DNA of 64,000 nucleotides from VRUE01 sp963703235 (GTDB lineage Bacteria > Actinomycetota > Thermoleophilia > Solirubrobacterales > 70-9): contig OY969802.1 in assembly GCA_963703235.1 (NCBI GenBank), positions 1,922,001 to 1,986,000 of the forward strand. The letters are read 5' to 3'. A program made the position numbers and the translations under genes. Position 1 is the stretch's first letter. The number at the start of each line of letters is the position of its first letter. Below are positions 52,288 through 60,618 of this stretch, one piece after another. A model generated the notes under the pieces. The model ran no database searches and had not been told where the DNA came from. It was given only the letters and a program-made list of their open reading frames with translations.

Positions 52288-52632
52288 GTGTCGTGGCCAC
52301 CGAGAATTGGCGAACACCTTCCCCGCGCTGCGGATGCTTGGTACGAGCACCCCAAGCTGGTGTGGATCCTTGGGGAAAAGGGACATGGTCCCGAATGGGA
52401 GCGGGTGTTTCGAATAAGCCTCGTTGACCGAGAGCCTTTTTGGCGTGCCATTGCAATAGCTGCACTCGACTCCACAATCAAGGATGTGCGTGATCGCTCG
52501 CCGGACGGAATCGCCTGCGAAATCAAGCCCAGGCTCTCGTTCAACGGTCGCAACGCCCTCGTAATCATTTCCTGGCACTACTTTTTTGAAGGCACCGCAC
52601 CGAGGTTGGTTACCGCTTATCCGACCACGTAA
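52288..52632 (+). CDS. Small protein resembling DUF6883, part of an inserted two-gene module
   Basis: A 114-residue protein starting at GTG 52288 ('VSWPPRIGEHLPRAADAWYEHPKLVWILGEKGHGPEWERVF'). The end 'LVIISWHYFFEGTAPRLVTAYP' resembles DUF6883, a family often seen beside DUF4926; this assignment is tentative. The base composition (about 55% G+C) is clearly lower than its neighbours, which suggests recent acquisition. It is transcribed opposite to the surrounding SOS cassette and precedes the DUF4926-like gene by 12 bases. Confidence 0.6.
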   Translation: MSWPPRIGEHLPRAADAWYEHPKLVWILGEKGHGPEWERVFRISLVDREPFWRAIAIAALDSTIKDVRDRSPDGIACEIKPRLSFNGRNALVIISWHYFFEGTAPRLVTAYPTT

Positions 52633-52644
52633 CATGAAAGAGCC

Positions 52645-52863
52645 ATGGCGATAGCCCACAAGATCACCCCCTTCGACATCGTCGAGCTGACCGATCGCGT
52701 AGACGATGCGCCTGCCGGTGCACGGGGGGGCGTGCTGGAGCTTTATAGGCCTGGCGTGGCAATGATCGAGGTCCTCGAGCCCGAGCTGGGCGGCGCTGAA
52801 AGGATCGTCTTTGCTCCGCTCGACAAGCTGCGTGTGATCGAGGCAGCGTCGAAAAGCTCCTGA
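52645..52863 (+). CDS. DUF4926-like small protein
   Basis: A 72-residue protein ('FDIVELTDRVDDAPAGARGGVLELYRPGVAMIEVLEPELG...VFAPLDKLRVIE') with the pattern of DUF4926: an SH3-like barrel with 'PAGARGGVLE' and a closing 'L.KLR'. It follows the DUF6883-like gene by 12 bases on the same strand and faces the ImuB-like gene, whose stop is 5 bases away. The pair may be a toxin/antitoxin-like or nuclease/inhibitor unit; there is no direct proof. Confidence 0.65.
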   Translation: MAIAHKITPFDIVELTDRVDDAPAGARGGVLELYRPGVAMIEVLEPELGGAERIVFAPLDKLRVIEAASKSS

Positions 52864-52868
52864 CTTGT

Positions 52869-53594
52869 TCATCGACCCGGCACCGGGTAGGGGGTCAGCA
52901 TCTCGCGCCGCTCGGGGATGCGGGAGTTGGCGTCGACCGGCATGACCTTGAGCAGCGAGTCGGCGCCCTGCGTGGCTCGGACCTCGCGCAGGGCGGCGCC
53001 GAGGCGGCGGTGGCAGTGCTCGTCGCCGCGGACCGGCAGCTCGAGCTGGTCGGCAGCGCGGGAGCCGAGGCCGGCGGATCGCAGCCATAGCGTCACCGCG
53101 GGTGCGGGCAGCGATTCCAGCCGCGGGGTGAGCACCGTGCGCAGCGCCCGCGCCGAGGCGGTCGGGCGGCCCAAGCCCTGGTCGACGCTCCAGCTGCCGC
53201 CGTCGCTGAGCAGGGCGCCGAGGCGCAGGCCCAGCAGCGTCCGCTCCTTGCGCTGAGGCGCCGCGAGTAGGCGGTCGACCAGCAGCTCCAGTGCCCGCTC
53301 CAGGCGCTCGCCGGCGATTCCCTCCGGCAGCTCGATCTCCTCGGCCAGCTCCTCGCGCGGCGTGCGGTGATGGCAGACGAGCAGCTCGTCCTCACCGCGG
53401 GCGAGACGCAGGGCACGCAGCCCCGGCGGCCCGAAGCGGTCGGCAATCCGTTCGGGAGAGAGGGCCGCCAGTGCTCCGAGCGTCCCGATCCCCAGCCGAC
53501 TCAGGGCCTCGACCAGGGCAGCTGCATCGCGCTCCGCCAGGCCGAGCCGGTCACTCAGCGCTGCCACGGGAAGATCGGAGGGGAAGGTCGCCAT
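52869..53594 (-). CDS. Truncated Y-family polymerase-like (ImuB/DinP C-terminal) protein
   Basis: 241 residues corresponding to the C-terminal half of an actinobacterial 'DNA polymerase Y family' protein. It begins with helix-hairpin-helix thumb sequence 'LPVAALSDRLGLAERDAAALVEALSRLGIGTLGALAALSPERIADRFGPPGLRALRLARG', followed by the little-finger domain and 'SRIPERREMLTPYP'. The catalytic palm (about 250 residues) is absent. A perfect LexA palindrome covers its start codon, so the short form has its own SOS promoter and is not just a decayed remnant. ImuB proteins are catalytically inactive adaptors to the beta clamp and DnaE2, so a palm-less form could still work. Confidence 0.75.
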   Translation of the reverse strand: MATFPSDLPVAALSDRLGLAERDAAALVEALSRLGIGTLGALAALSPERIADRFGPPGLRALRLARGEDELLVCHHRTPREELAEEIELPEGIAGERLERALELLVDRLLAAPQRKERTLLGLRLGALLSDGGSWSVDQGLGRPTASARALRTVLTPRLESLPAPAVTLWLRSAGLGSRAADQLELPVRGDEHCHRRLGAALREVRATQGADSLLKVMPVDANSRIPERREMLTPYPVPGR

Positions 53595-53617
53595 ACGAAC
53601 ACATGTTCGTATGGCGA
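53588..53617. promoter_or_regulatory. LexA/SOS box in a 30-bp perfect palindrome
   Basis: 13-bp arms (53588-53600 and 53605-53617) flank ACAT; the core CGAACACATGTTCG fits GAAC-N4-GTTC. It overlaps the ATG (53592-53594) of the truncated ImuB-like gene. Confidence 0.8.
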
Positions 53618-53727
53618 GACGACGGAATCAACCTACGAAAGGTTTCTTTTTCAGGCCGCCGCCGGCAGCGAGCGCGCTTACATGTCGTGGCGCGGGATGC
53701 AAATTCTCTGCAGCGACTCCGTGGCGA

Positions 53728-54435
53728 TCAGCGCCTGGGGCGACCAGCGCTGCCAGCTCGTCCTCGAGCTCCGGCGGGCGCCTTCTCCTCAGAACCCAAC
53801 CCCAGATAAGGGAGCACAAAGGCTGTGAGCTGCGGCGCCAAAGCCGGGAGCGATGCAGCGTCATGAGACCCGATGCGAGAGGCGACGACGCTAGCAACAC
53901 CGCTGATCAAGAACCTCTCACGGCTTGCCGCCGGCTCACCCGCACCAGGGGGCCTGCCCTGCCGAAGCACGGGCGCGAGGCTTTCGAGAAGGCGATCGTG
54001 GCCGTGGGGGCCCCCAGGCACAGAGGAAGCCGGGCATACGATCATGAAGGCGCGATCGGGATTGGTCGCCGTCCACTCGAGCGCGGTTGCCACCGCCACT
54101 TCGATCCGCCGTGGCCACGACAGCTCTTTCTCACAGGCCGCGCCGATGCGATCGCATAGCTGCGACAGCGCCTCCTCATGGGCTGTCGCGAGTGCATCGG
54201 CCTTGTTCTCGAACATGTCATAGAAGGTGCGTCTGGAGACCTTGGCGAAACCGATGATGCTCTCGACCGTCAGTCGCTCGTATCCCAGCCGCGCGACGGC
54301 CACCGGAACCGCGGCGAGGATGCGGCGACGCTGATCTTCCGCCACTGCCGCAGGCGAAAGGCCTTTCCAGCGCAGGGGTCGCGAGCGTCGGTTGCGCCCG
54401 GCGCGGGCAGACCTCGTGCTCGCTTTCCCTGCCAC
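53728..54435 (-). CDS. TetR/AcrR family regulator
   Basis: A 235-residue repressor. The helix-turn-helix is 'QRRRILAAVPVAVARLGYERLTVESIIGFAKVSRRTFYDMFENKADAL'; the N-terminus is preceded by a basic tail and the C-terminus by an Arg/Gly-rich extension. It follows another TetR gene on the same strand with a 72-bp gap. That gap holds TAGGAGAACGTTCCTA (54450-54465, partly palindromic) and a nearby GAACGTACC, which may form its operator. No target gene is evident. Confidence 0.85.
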   Translation of the reverse strand: MAGKASTRSARAGRNRRSRPLRWKGLSPAAVAEDQRRRILAAVPVAVARLGYERLTVESIIGFAKVSRRTFYDMFENKADALATAHEEALSQLCDRIGAACEKELSWPRRIEVAVATALEWTATNPDRAFMIVCPASSVPGGPHGHDRLLESLAPVLRQGRPPGAGEPAASRERFLISGVASVVASRIGSHDAASLPALAPQLTAFVLPYLGLGSEEKAPAGARGRAGSAGRPRR

Positions 54436-54507
54436 GCAGACCTTCTTGGTAGGAGAACGTTCCTAGAAAATGTAGAACGTACCAGGCAGCCGGCGTGGCG
54501 TCGGCAG

Positions 54508-55083
54508 CTAAAAGGTTGCGACCAGCTCGTCCTCGAGTGCAGGCAGGCGGCCCGCTTCACCGGCGACGACGCACTTGCCGACCAGGGCGAGGATTCCAGC
54601 GGTTCGCACCCAGTCTGCGCCGAGGCGTTGAACGAAAGCCTCGACCATCGTGTCGTGGCGCTTCGCCCCCTCTGGGCCAGCGGCGAGGATCTCAACCGTC
54701 AGCAGTCGCGCGGACGGGCCGTCGGCGGCAAACAAAGCAAGGGCGATGTGTATCGCAGCCCGCGTTTTCGCCTCCGACCCGCTCTCCTTCTCACGTGCCC
54801 TGTCCACCTCCTCCAGCAGGCGCCCCAGCAACTGCCGGTGCGCCGCCAGCATGCAATCCCGCTTGTCGGCGAACTGCTTGTAGAAGGTGACCGAGGAGAC
54901 TCCGGCGTGCTTCGCCACCTCGGCGACCGACGCCCCCGCGTACCCCCGCTCCGCGCAGACCTCCGCCATCGCGGCAATCAGCCGTTCGCGCTGGTTGCGA
55001 GCCACCACATCCGCCGGGATCCCGTGCGACCCCGGCGGCAGCCGTCGCGCTTCAGTCCTCTCCCTCCTCTCCCCGGTCGCCAC
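54508..55083 (-). CDS. TetR/AcrR family regulator
   Basis: A 191-residue repressor with the DNA-binding domain 'QRERLIAAMAEVCAERGYAGASVAEVAKHAGVSSVTFYKQFADKRDCMLAAH' and a short C-terminal ligand domain. It is distinct in sequence from the adjacent TetR protein, so the pair is not a recent duplication. Together the two lie between the SOS cassette and the large subtilisin gene, all on the minus strand. Confidence 0.87.
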   Translation of the reverse strand: MATGERRERTEARRLPPGSHGIPADVVARNQRERLIAAMAEVCAERGYAGASVAEVAKHAGVSSVTFYKQFADKRDCMLAAHRQLLGRLLEEVDRAREKESGSEAKTRAAIHIALALFAADGPSARLLTVEILAAGPEGAKRHDTMVEAFVQRLGADWVRTAGILALVGKCVVAGEAGRLPALEDELVATF

Positions 55084-55141
55084 GGGGAGAGGTTACTACC
55101 AGTTCCTGGAAAGGCCGACTAGTTTTTGGATAAGCGCAACC

Positions 55142-58100
55142 TCACCCATACCGCTCCGCCAACGTCGTAGTTTCCGCTTCGGCGGCTTTGGAGCCTTTCC
55201 TCGCCGAGCCGGCCGCGGTGCAGGCGCTGGCCGAGGTGCAGGAGACGCCGCTCAGCCGCGACAGTTTCTTGCCTTCGGGGTTGGGCGAGGACTGGATCGC
55301 CCATTCCGAGCCGCCCCAGGACTCGACCAGGGTTTTTTCTTCGGTGGCGAGCGCTTCGAGTCCGCTGGTGGCGGCGCTGACGTAGCGTCCCACCGCGATG
55401 CAGGCGCTGGCCGAGGTGCAGGAGACCCCGAGCAGGGAGCTGCCTTTGGCTCCGGATGGGTTGGGGGAGCCGAGGACCGACCAGGAGGTTCCGTTCCATT
55501 TCTCGGTCAGGGTCTTTTTGTTGCCGCTTTCGAGGACTGGGCTGGTGCTTTCCTTGGAGTAGCCGACCGCGAGGCAGAAGCTGGAGGAGGTGCAGGAGAC
55601 CTTCTCCAGGACGCTGACCGCTGCACCGGAGGCGTTGGGGGTCGAGGAGATCGACCAGGTGGTGCCGTTCCAGCGCTCGGCGAAGGTGCTGGAGCCTTGC
55701 TTGCCCACCGCCGTGCAGGAGGTGGCCGAATCGCAGGAGACGCCGAGCAGCTCCGCGTCGCCCGATTCGGGGTTGGCGGTGCTCTGGATCGACCAGGTGC
55801 TGCCGTTCCAGCGCTCGGCCAGGGTCACCCTCCTGGTCCCGTCGTAATAGGAGCCGACCGCCGTGCAGGCCGATTCGGAGGTGCAGGAGACGTCCTTCAG
55901 CTCGACCGCGGAGCCCCCCGAGGGGTTGGGGGGCGAGGCGGCGACCCTGACCCAGGGGCCCGCGCCGCCAAGGCTTTTGGCCCAGCGCTCCGCGAAGGGA
56001 GCGCCGGCGGCGGTCTTGCCGACCACCAGGCAGTTGATCGTCGAGGTGCACTTGACGGCGGCGAGGGTCGCGTCGACGTCGCTGAACAGAGGTTGCCATT
56101 CGCTGCCGTTCCAGAGCTGCCCGAAGGCCCTGCCGGAGTAGACGTCGTTGCCGACCCCCACGCACATGGTCGAGGAGGCGCAGGAGACCGCGTCGAGCTT
56201 CGCTTCGTTGCGGGACACGGGGTTGGGGGTGGTCTGGGTGGACCAGGAGGTGCCGTTCCAGCGCTCCGCCAACGTCGTAGTTTCCGCTTCGGCGGCTTTG
56301 GAGCCTTTCCTCGCCGAGCCGGCCGCGGTGCAGGCGCTGGCCGAGGTGCAGGAGACGCCGCTCAGCCGCGACAGTTTCTTGCCTTCGGGGTTGGGCGAGG
56401 ACTGGATCGCCCATTCCGAGCCGCCCCAGGACTCGACCAGGGTTTTTTCTTCGGTGGCGAGCGCTTCGAGTCCGCTGGTGGCGGCGCTGACGTAGCGTCC
56501 CACCGCGATGCAGGCGCTGGCCGAGGTGCAGGAGACCCCGAGCAGGGAGCTGCCTTTGGCTCCGGATGGGTTGGGGGAGCCGAGGACCGACCAGGAGGTT
56601 CCGTTCCATTTCTCGGTCAGGGTCTTTTTGTTGCCGCTTTCGAGGACTGGGCTGGTGCTTTCCTTGGAGTAGCCGACCGCGAGGCAGAAGCTGGAGGAGG
56701 TGCAGGAGACCTTCTCCAGGACGCTGACCGCTGCACCGGAGGCGTTGGGGGTCGAGGAGATCGACCAGGTGGTGCCGTTCCAGCGCTCGGCGAAGGTGCT
56801 TGAGCCTTGCTTGCCCACCGCCGTGCAGGAGGTGGCCGAATCGCAGGAGACGCCGAGCAGCTCCGCGTCGCCCGATTCGGGGTTGGCGGTGCTCTGGATC
56901 GACCAGGTGCTGCCGTTCCAGCGCTCGGCCAGGGTCACCCTGCGGGTCCCGTCGTAATAGGAGCCGACCGCCGTGCAGGCCGATTCGGAGGTGCAGGAGA
57001 CGTCCTTCAGCTCGACCGCGGAGCCCCCCGAGGGGTTGGGGGGCGAGGCGGCGACCCTGGTCCAGGGGCCCGCGCCGCCAAGGCTTTTGGCCCAGCGCTC
57101 TGCGAAGGGAGCGCCGGCGGCGGTCTTGCCGACTACCAGGCAGTTGATCGTCGAGGTGCACTTGACGGCGGCGAGGGTCGCGTCGACGTCGCTGAACAGG
57201 GGTTGCCATTCGCTGCCGTTCCAGAGCTGCCCGAAGGCTCTGCCGGAGTAGACGTCGTTGCCGACCCCCACGCACATGGTCGAGGAGGCGCAGGAGACCG
57301 CGTCGAGCTTTGCTTCGTTGCGGGCTTCGGGGTTGGGGGTGGCTTGGGTTGACCAGGAGCCCCAGGTGGTGAAGGTCTGGTCCTCGCTGTAGTCGACGCC
57401 ATCCTCGTTCTCGGCGAAGATCCGGTAGTGGTAGGTCTGTTTCTGTTCGAGGCCTTCGAGCGCCTCGCTGACTTCGACATCTTCTTTGCCCGAGCCTAGG
57501 CTCTCGTTGGGGACAGGGATGCTGTTGCCGTATTTGCCTTCTTCGAATTCGGTCTCCGTGCCCCATTCGAAGCGGTAGGTCGTATCCAGGCCCTGCGGGT
57601 TGACTCGGCCAGTCAACGTTGCTTTTTCATGGCCAATGCCGACGGCCGGCTGAGTGCTGGCGATCGGCAACGACTCGTCGCGGTGCAGGATTGCGGATTC
57701 CCACGGTGTTATGCGGGTCGCCCCTACCGCCGTACAGCCCCCTATCTCTGTGCATGACACTCCAAACAGTTCTCCTACTACTTCTTCTGCTTTGTGGGGG
57801 GCAGCTTCGCCTTTCCAAAATTTTCCGTTCCATGTTGCAGCCAGATAAGTTCGATAGGGTCCCGTAAGTTTTGACCCGTCGTATCCCACCACCTTACAGT
57901 GAGTCGTTGTAACACATGAGATACTCGTAAGGTTCGAGGCATCGCCGCTAGGAAGATTTACACTCTGTGTGGACCAACTCGAGCCACTCCAGACTTCCAC
58001 GTCGTCGGTCCAGCCAACGGCGATACAGAACGTCGCTGTCGTGCATGAGATACCCGCCAGCAAGCCTTTCGATCTTGCTGGACTTTGCAGCATCCACGCA

Positions 58101-60460
58101 GAACTGCTCCAGCGAGCAATCACTGGCTCGACTTGGAGACCACTCGAATAATAATATCCAACCGCTACACAGGTATCAGAAGACGAACAGGAGACATCCG
58201 TCAGCGTACTTACAGTCGTGCCTTCGGGATTTGCGGTCGTCAGGTTGGTCCAAGCCCCTGATTTCCACTGAACTGAGTAATTTGAGTTAGCGCCTGAGGC
58301 GTCTTCGTATCCACCCACTGCCATGCAGTCGTTCGGCGAGCTGCACGATATGTCCGACAGGTGCGTCCTTACAGCCGCTGCTGGTTTGGGCACAACTTCC
58401 CAAGACCAGCTGCTGCCGTTCCAGTGCCACGCGATTGCGTTAAAGGCTCCTTCCATTTGGAGTGTGCCTACGGCCATACAGGCCGATGCGGAACTGCACG
58501 CCACCCCAGAGACAAACGGGTGAAAACCGGCTGCCGGTTTGGGCATGGACGTAAAATGCCAATCGCCTTCGGCGTCCTGCACATAGGACGCCGGCACGAA
58601 TTCCTCGTAGATGTTGAAGTGGATACCTGACGCCACGCAAAACTCAGGTGAAGGACAGGACACGTCCTCCATCCACTCGCCCAGAGAATTCGACGGTCCC
58701 GAGACCGGCGACTGAGATGCCCATTTCGATGAGCTGAGCGCGTGGTCTTTTCCATAGAAGGTTTCCCCACTGTTCGAGAAAGCCAATCGGTAGTGATAGA
58801 GCTGGTTCGGTTTAAGACCGGTCACCTCCTTGCTAGCTTTCGCGTACCTGGTGACAGGATCCAGTTCAGTCGTGGATGTGCTCTGCCCGTACGCAGTGGT
58901 GGCTCCATATTCGAACCAGTAGGTGGTTTTCATGCCACGCGCGTGAACGCTGCCGTAGAGCGTGGCGCTATCTTCGTCAACGCTTGACCACCCGCCCGTA
59001 GCTGCTTCCGGAGTCGTAAGAGGATCTTTACCGAGATACAAGAGCGACTCGGGTTTTGAATCTTCCATGGTGTCGACCCAATCGAGATTGCCGCTGTCGA
59101 TCAGTTCCTGTCGAATCGCTTCGACGTCTTCGATGGATTGCGGCTGCGATTTGCTCGCCAGTACGGCGGCCGCTCCCGCTACGTGGGGCGAGGCCATCGA
59201 GGTCCCCGAGAGATAGTCATATTCGTTACCCGGCAGCGTCGAGTAAATGCACACGCCCGGCGCAGCTATCTCAACGGCGTCACCGAAGTTGCTGAAGCTG
59301 GCCAACTCATCGTCAGAACCAAAGTTGGCACAGGTGAGAGCGCCTTTGCCGCCGGGTTTGCCGTTGTAGTCGGCCAACGCCGAAACCGTGATGACGTCCG
59401 GGCTGTTGGCCGGAAAGAACGCGGCACTATTGTGCCGATCGTTTCCTGCGGCAACGACGTGCACGATCCCCGCTCTGACCGAAGCTTTGATTGCATCATT
59501 TAGGGGAAGCGCTTGGCCCCAGCCGCTGAGGCTCATGTTGGCAACCTCAATATCGTTTTTGTCGTCGGCCCTGGTCGCCGTGACCCAGTCAATACCAGCG
59601 ATAATCCATGCCATGGTCCCTTCGCCTTCGTTGTTGAGCACTCTCACAGCCCAAATTCGTGCTCCGGGGGCGACCCCGACAACACCTTGGTTGTTATCGA
59701 TGGCGCCAATGGTCCCGGCAACGTGAGTCCCGTGACCGTTTCCGTCGGTTCCGGCATTGTTGGTGCAAGTTTCAATGACTGCTTCTTCTTCCCAATTCCA
59801 GAGACCTTCCCCAGGCGGGACGCAATTAACTCGCCCGGCGACGGATAGATCCGGGTGACTCTGATCGACGCCGGTGTCGATTACTGCTACGTCGACATCT
59901 ACGCGGAAATCGTCCTGGCCATCGATATCGAGGCTGGGATTGCTGTCGGCAAAGATGCGTTTGACACCAGTCGGAACTGTCTGCGCCTGCATTCGCACTA
60001 TGCGATTCGGAGTCACATGCTTGACCCGGGGATCCCCTCTAAGTGCCTCAACGTCCTCCTTCGTCAACGCAGCGGCGGAGTAGCCTTTTATTGACGATCT
60101 GTAAATGAAGCCGAGCACTCCATTCCGCTCCCGGGTTTGATCGTGCGCAACCTTGCCGGGCTGATCGACAGAATTCTTAAAGACAACGATGTAGCTTCCA
60201 GGGATACGGTTATTCCCCGCCTTGGACAGTGCGGAGCTTGTGTCGGCGACGTTGGGGGCCTCGCGTTTGGGCAGGCCGGAGAGAGGGAAGCCGGGCTCGC
60301 TTATCGGCCCCCCGGAGATCGGGCCCCCCGAGGGATCAATGACAGCGCTCACCGGAGCCGCAAAAGCGGCTAGCAATGCGACCAACGCAAGGATCAGCAC
60401 TAGGCCTAGGCCGAAGAGCACATGCTTGCCTTGTCTGAGATCGGTCCCGTCTACTGACAC
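55142..60460 (-). CDS. Giant exported S8 subtilisin with three seven-repeat propeller-like units
   Basis: A 1772-residue secreted protease starting at GTG 60460 behind a GGGAGGGGG ribosome site. Order: signal/anchor helix (about 15-40), I9 propeptide (about 88-157), S8 domain with Asp in 'VIDTGVDQSHPDL' (about 193), His in 'GHGTHVAGTIGA' (about 245) and Ser in 'GTSMASPHVAGAA' (about 421), an Fn3-like domain, seven '[VI]xC...C.xVG' repeats, a second Fn3-like domain, then two nearly identical sets of seven repeats. The two last sets come from a 1110-bp tandem duplication (55151-57370). The protein stops abruptly ('LAERYG') where an eighth repeat would continue. The first half of the gene has visibly lower G+C than the repeats. 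Confidence 0.88.
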   Translation of the reverse strand: MSVDGTDLRQGKHVLFGLGLVLILALVALLAAFAAPVSAVIDPSGGPISGGPISEPGFPLSGLPKREAPNVADTSSALSKAGNNRIPGSYIVVFKNSVDQPGKVAHDQTRERNGVLGFIYRSSIKGYSAAALTKEDVEALRGDPRVKHVTPNRIVRMQAQTVPTGVKRIFADSNPSLDIDGQDDFRVDVDVAVIDTGVDQSHPDLSVAGRVNCVPPGEGLWNWEEEAVIETCTNNAGTDGNGHGTHVAGTIGAIDNNQGVVGVAPGARIWAVRVLNNEGEGTMAWIIAGIDWVTATRADDKNDIEVANMSLSGWGQALPLNDAIKASVRAGIVHVVAAGNDRHNSAAFFPANSPDVITVSALADYNGKPGGKGALTCANFGSDDELASFSNFGDAVEIAAPGVCIYSTLPGNEYDYLSGTSMASPHVAGAAAVLASKSQPQSIEDVEAIRQELIDSGNLDWVDTMEDSKPESLLYLGKDPLTTPEAATGGWSSVDEDSATLYGSVHARGMKTTYWFEYGATTAYGQSTSTTELDPVTRYAKASKEVTGLKPNQLYHYRLAFSNSGETFYGKDHALSSSKWASQSPVSGPSNSLGEWMEDVSCPSPEFCVASGIHFNIYEEFVPASYVQDAEGDWHFTSMPKPAAGFHPFVSGVACSSASACMAVGTLQMEGAFNAIAWHWNGSSWSWEVVPKPAAAVRTHLSDISCSSPNDCMAVGGYEDASGANSNYSVQWKSGAWTNLTTANPEGTTVSTLTDVSCSSSDTCVAVGYYYSSGLQVEPVIARWSSSAWMLQSPARSKGLLAGISCTTATFCIAVGWTDDVEVWSGSSWSTQSVNLPSGDASNLTSISCVTTTHCKVVGYDGSKLTGPYRTYLAATWNGKFWKGEAAPHKAEEVVGELFGVSCTEIGGCTAVGATRITPWESAILHRDESLPIASTQPAVGIGHEKATLTGRVNPQGLDTTYRFEWGTETEFEEGKYGNSIPVPNESLGSGKEDVEVSEALEGLEQKQTYHYRIFAENEDGVDYSEDQTFTTWGSWSTQATPNPEARNEAKLDAVSCASSTMCVGVGNDVYSGRAFGQLWNGSEWQPLFSDVDATLAAVKCTSTINCLVVGKTAAGAPFAERWAKSLGGAGPWTRVAASPPNPSGGSAVELKDVSCTSESACTAVGSYYDGTRRVTLAERWNGSTWSIQSTANPESGDAELLGVSCDSATSCTAVGKQGSSTFAERWNGTTWSISSTPNASGAAVSVLEKVSCTSSSFCLAVGYSKESTSPVLESGNKKTLTEKWNGTSWSVLGSPNPSGAKGSSLLGVSCTSASACIAVGRYVSAATSGLEALATEEKTLVESWGGSEWAIQSSPNPEGKKLSRLSGVSCTSASACTAAGSARKGSKAAEAETTTLAERWNGTSWSTQTTPNPVSRNEAKLDAVSCASSTMCVGVGNDVYSGRAFGQLWNGSEWQPLFSDVDATLAAVKCTSTINCLVVGKTAAGAPFAERWAKSLGGAGPWVRVAASPPNPSGGSAVELKDVSCTSESACTAVGSYYDGTRRVTLAERWNGSTWSIQSTANPESGDAELLGVSCDSATSCTAVGKQGSSTFAERWNGTTWSISSTPNASGAAVSVLEKVSCTSSSFCLAVGYSKESTSPVLESGNKKTLTEKWNGTSWSVLGSPNPSGAKGSSLLGVSCTSASACIAVGRYVSAATSGLEALATEEKTLVESWGGSEWAIQSSPNPEGKKLSRLSGVSCTSASACTAAGSARKGSKAAEAETTTLAERYG
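55151..57370 (-). repeat. 1110-bp tandem duplication in the subtilisin gene
   Basis: Two consecutive copies (about 55151-56260 and 56261-57370) differ at only a handful of positions over 1110 bp, which is exactly 370 codons. Each copy encodes seven of the Cys-pair repeats. Confidence 0.92.
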
Positions 60461-60618
60461 TGTGTGACCCCCTCCCTGGCGGCCATCGCGGCCAGCCTCG
60501 ACTGCACACGAACTACTGATACTGGCTATCTAGCCTCGCCGATCGAGAAGGTTCGACGCTTAGGCGATGTGACAAATGGTGGCCCGAGGGGATTTTCCGA
60601 TGGAAAATCTGGAAGGGT

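Noticed and set aside
53611..54159. Plus-strand frame starting at the mirror ATG of the SOS palindrome
   Set aside because: The ATG arises from palindrome symmetry; the peptide is low-complexity and overlaps a clear tetR gene.
55151..57370. Regular repeats considered as a CRISPR array
   Set aside because: They are a 1110-bp coding duplication, with no short direct repeats with unique spacers and no cas genes in the window.
55119..57566. 815-residue frame over the duplicated repeats
   Set aside because: A shifted frame of the subtilisin gene; it is long because the repeats are the same in each copy.
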